DNA from: an uncultured Aquimarina sp. | GTDB taxonomy: Bacteria; Bacteroidota; Bacteroidia; Flavobacteriales; Flavobacteriaceae | Reading direction: 5' to 3' | NCBI GenBank assembly: GCA_947489685.1 | Contig: CANLEM010000001.1 | Coordinates: 930,001 to 994,000, forward strand | Length of the DNA: 64,000 nucleotides | Shown here: piece after piece, positions 25,975 to 34,843 of the stretch | Layout: each line of letters begins with the position of its first letter | How positions within the stretch are numbered: position 1 is the stretch's first letter | Notes under the pieces: model-generated | What the model was told of the DNA's origin: nothing | Database searches by the model: none | What the model saw: the letters and a program-made list of their open reading frames with translations, nothing else | Position numbers and translations under genes: made by a program

Positions 25975-28900
25975 ATGAAAACAAAATTCTTTTATTTAAC
26001 ATTATTCATGTTTTGCAGTTTTGGGCTTTTTGCTCAAAAAGGTACACCCATGAAAGCAAGCTCAGTTGGCAAAGCGGTTTACATGAGAAGCATACCTGCT
26101 ATCTCACAAATGGACAACGTTATTTCTGCTAAAGGGAATGGACATGTAGCTCCTGAAAAGCAAAAAGGAAGTAATACCTTTGTACCAGGAAAAGGATTTC
26201 CTCAAGTTGGCGGTGACCCACTTGTTGCGAAACAAAAAAATGCTACAAAAATGGCTGTAACTGCGCCAGTAGCATCTTTTGATGCTCATATCGGTACAGT
26301 GCTAAATGATGCAACAGGTGCTATAGGGCCTAACCATTATGTTTATGCATTTAATTCGGGATTTGGTATTCTGGATAGAGCAGGAAACGTTTTGGTTCCC
26401 GAAGCTTCTTTAGCAACATTATTTCCTGGTGAAGATCTAGGAGATCCAGTAGTAGTTTACGATAACTTTGCAGATCGATTTATCATTATGGAGTTTAGTA
26501 ATACTCCTAATGGATTTCTAATAGCAGTGGGTCAAGGACCAGATCCAGTTAATGATGGTTGGTTTACTTACCGATTTAATACAGGTTCTTTCCCAGATTA
26601 TGAAAAATTATCTATCTGGAGTGATGGATATTATATTACAGCAAATAAAGATCAAAATAACCCAACTGCGAATGATGTAGTATTTGCTGTTGATAGAGAC
26701 AAAATGTTAGTAGGTGATGCTAGTGCTGGATTAATAGGATTTCCTCTTCCAGGTGCGGCTACTAATGGATTCTATAGCCCAGGAGGATCAAACGCAACAG
26801 GAACTACCTTGCCACCAGTTGGTGTAGGTCATTCTATCCTTTATTTGCAGGATGATTCTTGGTCTGGAGTATCAAACGATCATATAAAAGTATGGACTAC
26901 AAACGTTGATTGGGCAAATCCAGGTAACTCTACGATTTCGCAACCTCAAGAAATTACTACAACGCCTTTTGATAGTGTATTTGATGGAGGTTCTTTCCAG
27001 AACCTTGATGAGCCAGGTAATGGTCCTGATATAGATGCATTACAGGCAACTATGATGTATATGACTCAATATCGTCGTTTCGGAACACATAATTCTGTTG
27101 TATTAAATTTTGTTGTAGACTTAGATGGTACAGATAGCTTAGCGGGTATTCGCTGGTACGAATTAAGACAAACAGGTGATGGTCAACCTTGGACAATTTT
27201 CCAGGAAGGAACTTATGTACAACCTGATGGATTAAGTGCATTCTGTGGTAGTATAGCTCAAGATGCTCAAGGTAATATAGGATTAGCATATACTGTGGTA
27301 AGTAGCAGTGTATTTACATCACTACGTTACACAGGAAGATTAGCAAGTGATCCACTAGGTACTATGACCGCTGCAGAGCAAGTTTCTGCAGATGGAGATA
27401 GTCAGAACAACAGAGGAGATGGTCGTTATGGAGACTATGGTCAAATGACTATAGATCCTACAGATGATATGACCTTCTGGCATATCGCAGAGTATATGAA
27501 AGGGCCTGCTCCTAATGTAAGAAGAAGTCATGTTGTGGCATTTAAAATAGAGCCAGACACGCCAGACACAGAGGCGCCTACTGCACCAACTAATTTAGCA
27601 GCTTCTGCTGTAACAGAGTCTTCTCTTACACTTACTTGGGATGCTTCTTCAGATAATATAGGAGTTACAGGTTATGATGTATATCAGGACGGAGTAGTTG
27701 TAGGTACAGTTGCAGGTACTACTTTTGATGTATCTGGATTAAGTGCTAGTACATCATACGATTTCTTTGTAATAGCAAAAGATGCAGCAGGAAACGAATC
27801 TGCAGCAAGTGCTACTATAACAGAAACTACTTCGGCTCCAGATACTCAGGCACCATCGGTTCCTGTTAATTTGGTAGAGTCAAATCTAGCTGCTAGTCAG
27901 GTTACAATTACTTGGGATGCATCAACAGATAACGTTGGAGTTACTGAGTATGATGTATTACAAGATGGAGTTGTTGTTGAAACTGTTTCAGGTACTACTG
28001 TAACGATCACAGGGTTAACACAACAAACAACGTATGAGTTTACTGTTATTGCAAAAGATGCGGCAGGAAACGAATCTGCGGCAAGTGCTCCTCTTAGAGT
28101 TACTACTCCGCAAGCTTCAGGCTGTTTAAACGGTTTAGTAGCTCCATATAGTGAAAGTTTTGAAAGTTCTATAGGAGATTGGACGCAGGATTCTGGAGAC
28201 GATTTGGATTGGTCTAGAGATGCTAATGGTACGCCATCAAGAAATACAGGGCCATCTAGTGCTGCCGACGGAACATTCTACTTATACGTAGAAGCTTCAG
28301 GAAATGGTACAGGATTCCCTAACAAGCGTGCTATCCTTAATTCTCCTTGTTTTGACCTAGGAGGTGCTGTTTCAGCAACATTCTCGTTCCAATACCATAT
28401 GTTTGGAGCAGCTAATTTCGGATCTCTTGATCTTGAAGCTAGTAATGATGAAGGAGCTACTTGGACAAGTATTTGGAACAGAAGTGGAAACCAAGGAAAT
28501 TCTTGGCAGACTGCTAGTGTAGACTTAGCTGCATATGTAGGTTCTGGATTACAGTTACGATTTAATCGTTTAACAGGAAATACCTGGAGAGCTGATGCGG
28601 CAATAGATGCCATTTCACTTACAACTTCAGGAGATCCAGGAGGAAATTGTGCTTCTGGAGATTTAACATTGAGTATCACTTTTGATAACTATCCTCAAGA
28701 AACTTCTTGGACAGTAACTGATTCTGGTGGTGCTACTGTTGCTTCAGAAAGCTACTCGACAGCTAACCCAGATGGGTCTACAATTACTGAAACAATTAGT
28801 GGATTGGCAGCTGGATCATATACATTTACAATGTCTGACTCATTCGGAGATGGTATTTGTTGTGGATTCGGTAATGGTTCATATACATTATCAAGTAGTT

Positions 28901-29235
28901 CAGGAACAATTGTGTCTGGGGGAGAGTTCGGAAGCTCAGAAGCAACCGACTTCTGTGTAGAAGGTGATGCTAGAGGTGTAGATACGTATCCATTAACAGA
29001 TCTTGATGCAAATCAAAAATTGTTTATGGTACATCCAGTACCTGCTAAAAACTTCTTGAATATTTCTGTTGGTAAAGTGCCTTTAGAAAATGTTGAGATC
29101 TTCTCAATGTACGGTCAAAGAGTATATCAAGGTGTTGATGCGCAAATTAATGTTAGTGCATTTCCGGCAGGAACATATTTTGCAAGAATTACGGGTCAAG
29201 AAGTTATGGTGACACGAAAATTCACAGTAGAGTAG
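25975..29235 (+). CDS. Large secreted protein with FN3, MAM-like and T9SS sorting domains
   Basis: A 1086-residue exported protein with signal peptide about 1-20 (ending GLFAQ). Residues about 95-530 look like a repeat-based, probably beta-propeller domain. Two fibronectin type III domains follow at about 534-622 and 626-712; both contain the identical segment IAKDAAGNESAASA. A MAM/concanavalin-like domain spans about 717-885, then a Gly/Ser-rich beta domain with SFGDGICCGFGNGSY. The end, about 1010-1086 with HPVPAKNFLNIS, GQRVYQG, FPAGTYFARI and a final RKFTVE, is a type A sorting domain of the type IX secretion system. It should be exported to or released from the cell surface. The function of the N-terminal domain is unknown; no protease or glycosidase motif was seen. 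Confidence 0.85.
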   Translation: MKTKFFYLTLFMFCSFGLFAQKGTPMKASSVGKAVYMRSIPAISQMDNVISAKGNGHVAPEKQKGSNTFVPGKGFPQVGGDPLVAKQKNATKMAVTAPVASFDAHIGTVLNDATGAIGPNHYVYAFNSGFGILDRAGNVLVPEASLATLFPGEDLGDPVVVYDNFADRFIIMEFSNTPNGFLIAVGQGPDPVNDGWFTYRFNTGSFPDYEKLSIWSDGYYITANKDQNNPTANDVVFAVDRDKMLVGDASAGLIGFPLPGAATNGFYSPGGSNATGTTLPPVGVGHSILYLQDDSWSGVSNDHIKVWTTNVDWANPGNSTISQPQEITTTPFDSVFDGGSFQNLDEPGNGPDIDALQATMMYMTQYRRFGTHNSVVLNFVVDLDGTDSLAGIRWYELRQTGDGQPWTIFQEGTYVQPDGLSAFCGSIAQDAQGNIGLAYTVVSSSVFTSLRYTGRLASDPLGTMTAAEQVSADGDSQNNRGDGRYGDYGQMTIDPTDDMTFWHIAEYMKGPAPNVRRSHVVAFKIEPDTPDTEAPTAPTNLAASAVTESSLTLTWDASSDNIGVTGYDVYQDGVVVGTVAGTTFDVSGLSASTSYDFFVIAKDAAGNESAASATITETTSAPDTQAPSVPVNLVESNLAASQVTITWDASTDNVGVTEYDVLQDGVVVETVSGTTVTITGLTQQTTYEFTVIAKDAAGNESAASAPLRVTTPQASGCLNGLVAPYSESFESSIGDWTQDSGDDLDWSRDANGTPSRNTGPSSAADGTFYLYVEASGNGTGFPNKRAILNSPCFDLGGAVSATFSFQYHMFGAANFGSLDLEASNDEGATWTSIWNRSGNQGNSWQTASVDLAAYVGSGLQLRFNRLTGNTWRADAAIDAISLTTSGDPGGNCASGDLTLSITFDNYPQETSWTVTDSGGATVASESYSTANPDGSTITETISGLAAGSYTFTMSDSFGDGICCGFGNGSYTLSSSSGTIVSGGEFGSSEATDFCVEGDARGVDTYPLTDLDANQKLFMVHPVPAKNFLNISVGKVPLENVEIFSMYGQRVYQGVDAQINVSAFPAGTYFARITGQEVMVTRKFTVE

Positions 29236-29281
29236 TTTTATAATAAACGCGTTAATAACGATTTAATAGTATATGTAAAAG

Positions 29282-29314
29282 CCTGGTGGGTCTCAAAACC
29301 CATCAGGTTTTTTT
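29282..29314 (+). terminator. Terminator after the secreted protein gene
   Basis: CCTGGTGGGT (29282-29291) pairs with ACCCATCAGG (29298-29307) over 10 pairs, one of them G-U, and is followed by seven T. A strong intrinsic terminator. Confidence 0.9.
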
Positions 29315-29353
29315 ATTCTGTAATGTAAAGAGAGTGTGTCTAAAGAATTATAT

Positions 29354-29361
29354 TATTTTTG
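29354..29361 (+). promoter_or_regulatory. dnaG promoter -7 element
   Basis: TATTTTTG matches TAnnTTTG. It overlaps an in-frame TTG at 29359, which is therefore not the dnaG start; the predicted leader to the ATG at 29389 is about 22 bases. Confidence 0.6.
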
Positions 29362-29388
29362 TTGAATAAATTAGTTAGAAACCATTAC

Positions 29389-31350
29389 ATGATCCATAAA
29401 TCCACTATAGAAGCTGTTTTTGAAACTGCACGTCTGGAAGAAGTCATAGGGGATTTTGTACAGTTAAAAAAAGCTGGTAGTAACTTTAAAGGTTTAAGCC
29501 CTTTTAGCGAAGAGAAGACACCTTCTTTTATGGTCTCTCCAGTAAAACAAATATGGAAAGATTTCTCAAGTGGTAAAGGAGGGAATGTTGTCGCTTTTTT
29601 AATGGAGCATGAGCATTTTACGTATCCCGAGGCAATAAAATATTTGGCCAAAAAATATAATATTGAAGTTGAAGAAACCGAACAAACCGACGAGCAAAAG
29701 CAGCAAGCAGATGAGAGAGAAAGCATGTACTTGGTTAGTGAGTTTGCAAATACTTTTTTTCAAAAATCATTGCATAAAACAGAAGAAGGTAAGGCAATTG
29801 GATTGACTTATTTTAAAGAACGAGGATTTACCGAAGAAACTATAAAAAAATTCAGTTTGGGTTATTCTCCAGACACCTGGGAAGCATTTACAGCAGAGGC
29901 TATTAAAAAGGGGTATCAGTTAAAATATCTAGAACAAACAGGCCTTACTGTTGTAAGAGAAGAGAAACAATTTGATCGCTTTAAAGGTCGTGTAATGTTT
30001 CCGATACAATCTATGTCGGGTAGGGTATTAGGTTTTGGAGGAAGGATATTAACTAATGATAAAAAGACTGCCAAATACCTTAATTCACCCGAGAGTGATA
30101 TTTACCATAAAAGCAAGGTTCTATATGGGATTTACCATGCCAAGCAATCTATAGCCAAAGAAGATAACTGTTATTTGGTAGAAGGATATACAGATGTAAT
30201 TCAATTTAACCAAACCGGAGTAAAAAATGTTGTGTCGTCTTCTGGGACTGCATTGACATCAGATCAAATTAGATTGGTAAGTAGGCTTACCAAAAATATT
30301 ACTGTTTTGTTTGATAGTGATGCGGCTGGTATGCGTGCATCAATACGGGGGATTGACCTTATTCTTGAACAAGGAATGAATGTAAAGGTTTGTAGTTTTC
30401 CTGAAGGAGAAGATCCTGATAGTTTTGCTAAACAAAATACAGTTGAAGAGTTATCTGAGTATCTCAATGAAAATGTCCAGGATTTTATAAGCTTTAAAGC
30501 TTCTTTATTACAGCAAGAGTCTAAGAATGATCCAATAAAGAAAGCAGAATTAATACGAGATATGGTAACGAGTATCTCTAAAATCCCGGATGTAATTAAA
30601 CGTGAAATATATGTAAGAGAGTGTTCTCGTATTATGGATATTTCTGAAGATGTATTGTTTGATACTCTTGCGCAGTTGCGCAATACGGATATTAAAGATC
30701 AACGTAAACAACAAAAGCAGAATCAAAAAGCACTCGAAGTTGTTAAAAGCGAACCTAGTAAAGCTCCTAAAGTTAACGAGCAGTATGAGTTAGAGCGTAA
30801 AGTAATCGAAATATTGTTGTTGTATGGAGAGCGCGAAGAAGAATTTGAAGATTTGATTCTTAAAGAAAACGAAGAAGGAGAATTAGTTTTAGAACCCGAA
30901 GTGCATGTCGCCAAAGTTTTTGAGAAAATATACCTTGACCTGCAAGAGGATGAAATAGAGTTTACGCACGATAGTTTTAAAGAAGTATATGGCCTATTGA
31001 TAGAACGCTTGCAACAGGATGATGATTTCAAGATTGAAAGTTTTATTAATCAGATCCCTCCCGAAATGGCATCCGAAATCACTTCGATTTTGATGAGTGA
31101 TGATAAATATGATTTAAGCAGGTGGGATGATATGGAGATTCATGTAAAATTAAAAGAGTATTCAGTATCTAGATATGTAAGCGATATTATCTTGAATTTG
31201 AGAAGGTTTTTGATTAGTCAAAAAGTAGAAGAGCTCTCACAAGAAGTGAAAGCTCAAGATACTGAGGATAATCAAGAATCTATTCAAGATATCATGGATT
31301 ATCTTTCTTTAAAGAAAATATTATCAGAAAAACTAAATCGTGTTGTATAG
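29389..31350 (+). CDS. dnaG: DNA primase, zinc ligands replaced
   Basis: A 653-residue DnaG counting from ATG 29389. It makes RNA primers for DNA replication. The CHC2-type N-terminal region is present but its four zinc ligands are S37, S40, D58 and S61 where E. coli has C40, H43, C61 and C64; the spacing x2-x17-x2 is exactly kept. The catalytic TOPRIM domain is intact: YLVEGYTDVIQF, then VLFDSDAAG and SFPEGEDPDSF. A C-terminal helical DnaB-interaction domain follows after a charged linker. Family recall suggests that this loss is shared by other Flavobacteriia. The start follows the promoter at 29354 and gives the usual MIHKSTIEAVFETARLEEVI opening. Confidence 0.94.
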   Translation: MIHKSTIEAVFETARLEEVIGDFVQLKKAGSNFKGLSPFSEEKTPSFMVSPVKQIWKDFSSGKGGNVVAFLMEHEHFTYPEAIKYLAKKYNIEVEETEQTDEQKQQADERESMYLVSEFANTFFQKSLHKTEEGKAIGLTYFKERGFTEETIKKFSLGYSPDTWEAFTAEAIKKGYQLKYLEQTGLTVVREEKQFDRFKGRVMFPIQSMSGRVLGFGGRILTNDKKTAKYLNSPESDIYHKSKVLYGIYHAKQSIAKEDNCYLVEGYTDVIQFNQTGVKNVVSSSGTALTSDQIRLVSRLTKNITVLFDSDAAGMRASIRGIDLILEQGMNVKVCSFPEGEDPDSFAKQNTVEELSEYLNENVQDFISFKASLLQQESKNDPIKKAELIRDMVTSISKIPDVIKREIYVRECSRIMDISEDVLFDTLAQLRNTDIKDQRKQQKQNQKALEVVKSEPSKAPKVNEQYELERKVIEILLLYGEREEEFEDLILKENEEGELVLEPEVHVAKVFEKIYLDLQEDEIEFTHDSFKEVYGLLIERLQQDDDFKIESFINQIPPEMASEITSILMSDDKYDLSRWDDMEIHVKLKEYSVSRYVSDIILNLRRFLISQKVEELSQEVKAQDTEDNQESIQDIMDYLSLKKILSEKLNRVV

Positions 31351-31377
31351 TCCAAGACGTTTAGTAAAAATATATCA

Positions 31378-32010
31378 TTAACTGATATGCAATAACCTTG
31401 ATTGATGAATTAAATCAGCAAGATTATCGACTTTTAGTTTTTTCAATAATCGTGTTTTATAGGTACTTACTGTTTTTTCGTTAATCGACAATGTAGTAGC
31501 AATATCCTTATTTCGCTTACCAGAGGAAAGTAAATTAAGAACTTCTATTTCTCGAGACGATAACTTCTTATACTTAACGACCATATTATTCTCATTAGCA
31601 TTTCCATTTGCTAATTGTTGGGTGAGATTGTCATTTAAGTATATTCCACCTCTAGCAACACGTTCTATTGCTTTTTTTAAGGTTTTAGTAGGTACAGTTT
31701 TTGATAAATAAGCAGAAGCACCTGCTTTTATGGCGCTTAGCGCATACATTTCTTCGGGATGAGAGCTGAAAATAATTACTTTTATTCCAGTAAATTCCTT
31801 TTTAATGGTTCTTAATGCCATTATTCCATTGATCTGCGGAAGATCCAACTCCATAATAAGCACATCAGGAGTATTAGATTTGAGCACATCATACATTTCG
31901 TTCCCGTTACTTACTTTGCCAGTAATCTCATAATCTTCAGAGTGGCGAAATAAAGAAACGATCCCTTTCCTAGTAATTGGATGATGATCAGCGATTAGTA
32001 CGGTTGTCAT
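31378..32010 (-). CDS. NarL/FixJ-type response regulator with Glu at the phosphorylation site
   Basis: A 210-residue regulator with a receiver domain (about 1-120) and a LuxR-type helix-turn-helix (about 145-205, LSSREIEVLNLLSSGKRNKDIA). In the receiver the phospho-acceptor Asp is replaced by E54 in LIMELDLPQING, and the acidic pair near the N-terminus reads D8-H9 instead of Asp-Asp; the lysine of YLSKTV and a Ser at the Thr/Ser position remain. It may be constitutively in an active-like state or regulated without phosphorylation. No histidine kinase is adjacent. It converges on dnaG with 27 bases between stops and no terminator. Confidence 0.9.
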   Translation of the reverse strand: MTTVLIADHHPITRKGIVSLFRHSEDYEITGKVSNGNEMYDVLKSNTPDVLIMELDLPQINGIMALRTIKKEFTGIKVIIFSSHPEEMYALSAIKAGASAYLSKTVPTKTLKKAIERVARGGIYLNDNLTQQLANGNANENNMVVKYKKLSSREIEVLNLLSSGKRNKDIATTLSINEKTVSTYKTRLLKKLKVDNLADLIHQSRLLHIS

Positions 32011-32082
32011 TCTTGTTTACGATTGTTATTTTAATTTAAGATTTTAACGTTCTTAGGCTAGGGGTAACTTTTAATCTTTCTG

Positions 32083-32090
32083 CAAAATTA
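32083..32090 (-). promoter_or_regulatory. Promoter -7 element of the response regulator gene
   Basis: On the minus strand the sequence is TAATTTTG, an exact TAnnTTTG match, with a TTG 17 bases further upstream. Leader of about 65 bases. Confidence 0.55.
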
Positions 32091-32121
32091 CTAAGAACTA
32101 TTCCTCGCAAACTTTTTTTTT

Positions 32122-32141
32122 ACACTTTATCGATAAAGTGT
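32122..32141. repeat. 20-base perfect palindrome between nadE and the response regulator gene
   Basis: ACACTTTATCGATAAAGTGT equals its own reverse complement. It lies 4 bases past the nadE stop and about 30-50 bases upstream of the regulator's -7 element. On the minus strand it is followed by an A run, not a T run, so a simple terminator reading is not supported. A dimeric regulator site is possible, including autoregulation. Confidence 0.5.
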
Positions 32142-32144
32142 TGA

Positions 32145-32933
32145 TTATAATAGATTAACGGGTATTTTACAGACAGGTATAGGGTTCATTTTATGCTGAT
32201 TTACGGTATTTAACCTAATGAAAATTTTAAATACTTCTTGTTGTCTTCCTGTAAAATCATTTACATTCTTACCTTCGCTTTGCATTTTCATAGCCCATTC
32301 TAATTCGTCATATGAGGCTCCGATTTGATCTTCATCACTTCTGCTATCTCCAAATAATCCATCAGTAGGTGCAGCTATTTGAATATCATGGGGTACTTCT
32401 AAAGCTTTACCTATAGCATAAACTTCACTTTTCATTAAATCTGCTATTGGACTCAGGTCTACACCTCCATCTCCATATTTGGTATAAAAACCAACACCAA
32501 AATCTTCAACTTTATTACCCGTACCAGCAACAAGATATTTATGTAGGCCGGCAAAGTAATATAATGTTGTCATTCTTAAGCGAGCTCTGGTATTTGCAAG
32601 AGATAAATCAAGTTGAGAGCTAGGTGCTGTATTGGGTACAGACGATTTAAATTCTTCAAAAACCGGAGTAAGATCTACTCTTGTGTCAGATACATTAGGA
32701 AATCGTTTTTTTAGTTGCGCGATATGCTCTTGTGCTCGGGTTACTTGACTTTGAGCTTGATGAATAGGCATTTCGACACACAATGTTTTTAAGCCAGTAA
32801 GTGCACATAACGAAGAAGTAACTGCGCTATCAATTCCACCACTTACACCAACTACAAAACCATCAATGTTTGCTTTGGTTGCATATTCTTTTAACCAATT
32901 AGTGATATGATCAATTACTTTTTCTGTTTGCAT
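32145..32933 (-). CDS. nadE: NH3-dependent NAD+ synthase
   Basis: A 262-residue ammonia-dependent NAD synthetase. The PP-loop SGGIDSAVTSSL is near residue 31, and KVEDFGVGFYTKYGDGGVDL and the FGDSRSDEDQIG loop are conserved. It adenylates and amidates nicotinate adenine dinucleotide to NAD. No glutaminase domain is fused, consistent with the short type. It is divergent from gldB with about 140 bases between starts, an arrangement I recall in other Flavobacteria. Confidence 0.94.
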   Translation of the reverse strand: MQTEKVIDHITNWLKEYATKANIDGFVVGVSGGIDSAVTSSLCALTGLKTLCVEMPIHQAQSQVTRAQEHIAQLKKRFPNVSDTRVDLTPVFEEFKSSVPNTAPSSQLDLSLANTRARLRMTTLYYFAGLHKYLVAGTGNKVEDFGVGFYTKYGDGGVDLSPIADLMKSEVYAIGKALEVPHDIQIAAPTDGLFGDSRSDEDQIGASYDELEWAMKMQSEGKNVNDFTGRQQEVFKIFIRLNTVNQHKMNPIPVCKIPVNLL

Positions 32934-33045
32934 ATTGTGCTATTTAATAAGGTTGTTTAAAATTGAAGAAAATACGTGTTTACATTAAATTTCATGCTAA
33001 AAAAATACCCTAAAGTAAAGTTTAGTAATTCGAAATATGTTGTAT

Positions 33046-33053
33046 TACCTTTG
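33046..33053 (+). promoter_or_regulatory. gldB promoter -7 element
   Basis: TACCTTTG matches TAnnTTTG exactly. The predicted start of transcription near 33059 leaves both candidate gldB start codons (33077 and 33128) on the transcript. Confidence 0.6.
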
Positions 33054-33127
33054 TGGCATAAAATTAATAAAAAAAGATGGCGTTCTATAAGAATACATAT
33101 TATTTAAAAAGATCTTATAATCGGATA

Positions 33128-34096
33128 ATGAAAAGTATTAATTGTTTAAAAATCATCATCATTTTTTGCTTAGTGTGCTCATGTGGTAAAGAGAGCAAAA
33201 TAAAAAGCGAGATTAAAAAAGTTCCTGTAGAGATTAATATAGAGCGTTTTGATATGTTGTTTGCCGAAGTTACAAAAGAGAATTTACCTGATTTAAAAGA
33301 GAGTTATCCATTCTTGTTTTCAAAAAAGTATGCAGATAGCGTATGGATTAATAAGACCAAAGACACTATCCAACAAGAAATAAATCAAGAGATTAGTAAA
33401 GCGTTTTTTGATCTTTCTGTTGAAGAGGAAGAATTGTATTCGTTATTTCAGCACATTAAATTTTATTTCCCCGAGTATAAAGAGCCAAGGATAATTACTA
33501 TTACCTCGGATGTTGATTATCGCAATAAAGTTGTTCTTTCTAAAGGATTGTTGATAGTTTCTTTGGATACATATCTCGGAAAAGATCATCGCTTTTATGA
33601 AGGGATACAGAAATATTTGAGGCAAAACTTTAAAAGAGATCAACTTGTGCCAGATGTAGCTTCAATGTATGCTAAGAATTTGGTTGGGCCGATTCGGGAT
33701 AGAACCTTTTTGGGGAACCTAATCTCCTTTGGAAAAGAATTATACATAAAAAATTTAATATTGCCCGACATGACCGATGCCCGCAAAATGGGCTATTCTG
33801 AAGAGCAATACAACTGGGTTGTTGCCAACGAAGAAGAGATATGGAGGTATTTTATAGATCGTCAATTGTTGTATAGTACAGAGAGTGCATTGATGCCTAG
33901 ATTTTTGTACCCAGGGCCTTTTTCGAAGTTTTATCTCGAAGAAATCGATAAAGAGGCGCCAGATAGAGTGGGACAATTTATAGGTTGGAAGATTGTAACT
34001 TCATATATGAAAAATAACAATGTATCTTTGCGGCAATTATTAGTGGCAGATGCCGAAACAATTTTTAATAGATCAAAATATAAACCTACGCGATAA
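33128..34096 (+). CDS. gldB: Gliding motility lipoprotein GldB
   Basis: A 322-residue lipoprotein. From the ATG at 33128 the signal peptide is MKSINCLKIIIIFCLVCSC with lipidated Cys at residue 19; the alternative ATG at 33077 adds 17 residues and puts the Cys at 36, and is not excluded because the promoter lies only 18 bases before it. The body contains PVEINIERFDMLF and LIVSLDTYLG, features of GldB. GldB is required for gliding in F. johnsoniae; the protein is anchored in the envelope but its biochemical role is unclear. Its stop shares a base with the gldC ATG. Confidence 0.88.
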   Translation: MKSINCLKIIIIFCLVCSCGKESKIKSEIKKVPVEINIERFDMLFAEVTKENLPDLKESYPFLFSKKYADSVWINKTKDTIQQEINQEISKAFFDLSVEEEELYSLFQHIKFYFPEYKEPRIITITSDVDYRNKVVLSKGLLIVSLDTYLGKDHRFYEGIQKYLRQNFKRDQLVPDVASMYAKNLVGPIRDRTFLGNLISFGKELYIKNLILPDMTDARKMGYSEEQYNWVVANEEEIWRYFIDRQLLYSTESALMPRFLYPGPFSKFYLEEIDKEAPDRVGQFIGWKIVTSYMKNNNVSLRQLLVADAETIFNRSKYKPTR

Positions 34097-34434
34097 TGGC
34101 TAGTGAACATACATCAGAAATCAAAATTGATATAGAATTAGATGAAAACCGCATTCCTGAACAATTAAAGTGGACAGCAAAAGACGGTGGGGTAGAAAAT
34201 GAAGAGACTAAAGCATTGTTGTTGTCCGTATGGGATAGTAAAAATAAAGAAAGTTTACGAATTGACCTGTGGACCAAAGATATGCCTGTGGATGAGATGA
34301 AAATATTTTTTCATCAAACATTAGTGTCTATGAGTGATACATTTCATCGAGCAACTCAAGATGATAAAATGACTGCAACAATGAAAGATTTTTGTGACTA
34401 CTTTGCCGAAAAACTGGAGTTAAAACAGCAGTAA
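34096..34434 (+). CDS. gldC: Gliding motility protein GldC
   Basis: A 112-residue acidic soluble protein with no signal peptide, matching GldC in length and in the opening EIKIDIELDENRIPEQLKW. In F. johnsoniae GldC supports gliding but is less essential than GldB. It is translationally coupled to gldB by a 1-base overlap (TAATG). No catalytic motif is seen. Confidence 0.9.
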   Translation: MASEHTSEIKIDIELDENRIPEQLKWTAKDGGVENEETKALLLSVWDSKNKESLRIDLWTKDMPVDEMKIFFHQTLVSMSDTFHRATQDDKMTATMKDFCDYFAEKLELKQQ

Positions 34435-34482
34435 TTTGAAATGTTTTCAACAGTAAGTTGACTAATATTCGAAATTAGAAAT

Positions 34483-34842
34483 TTGAATAGGGAAGTAATC
34501 TTTGTGTATAATGCAAAATCAGATGCATGGAGCAAATCTTTGGATTTGGCTCATAAAATTTTGAACCCGTCTACCTATAATTGTAGCCTTTGTAATCTTA
34601 CTCATGGAAATTTCTCTGAAAAGGAGGTGTGGAAGAATTTTAGAGAGTATTCTGAAACAGATTTTGTTTTTATGTACAAAGATGTGTTTGTGAAAAAATA
34701 TCCAGATTATAATGATAAGGATTTTCCGATAATTCTTGAAATGGATAATGGCAAAAAACCCGTTATACTTTTTGATGCCCAAAAACTTACATCAATTGCA
34801 TCGGTAGAAGAATTGATCGAAATACTCCAGAAAAAAATCTAA
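34483..34842 (+). CDS. Conserved small protein with CxxC motif
   Basis: A 119-residue soluble protein starting at TTG 34483. It opens with a strand VIFVYNAKSD like a thioredoxin-fold or nucleotide-binding beta strand, then has YNCSLCNLTHG with a CxxC pair near residues 32-35. I recall similar uncharacterised proteins in many Bacteroidota. The CxxC could bind metal or be redox active; no function can be assigned. It follows gldC and is convergent with engB, their stop codons 1 base apart. Confidence 0.7.
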   Translation: MNREVIFVYNAKSDAWSKSLDLAHKILNPSTYNCSLCNLTHGNFSEKEVWKNFREYSETDFVFMYKDVFVKKYPDYNDKDFPIILEMDNGKKPVILFDAQKLTSIASVEELIEILQKKI

Positions 34843-34843
34843 C

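Noticed and set aside
28278..28679. Minus-strand 133-residue open frame inside the T9SS substrate gene
   Set aside because: Antisense to the MAM-like domain; no start context or promoter.
32122..32141. Palindrome read as the nadE terminator
   Set aside because: On the nadE strand it is followed by an A run instead of a T run, so it lacks the intrinsic terminator signature; kept as a candidate binding site.
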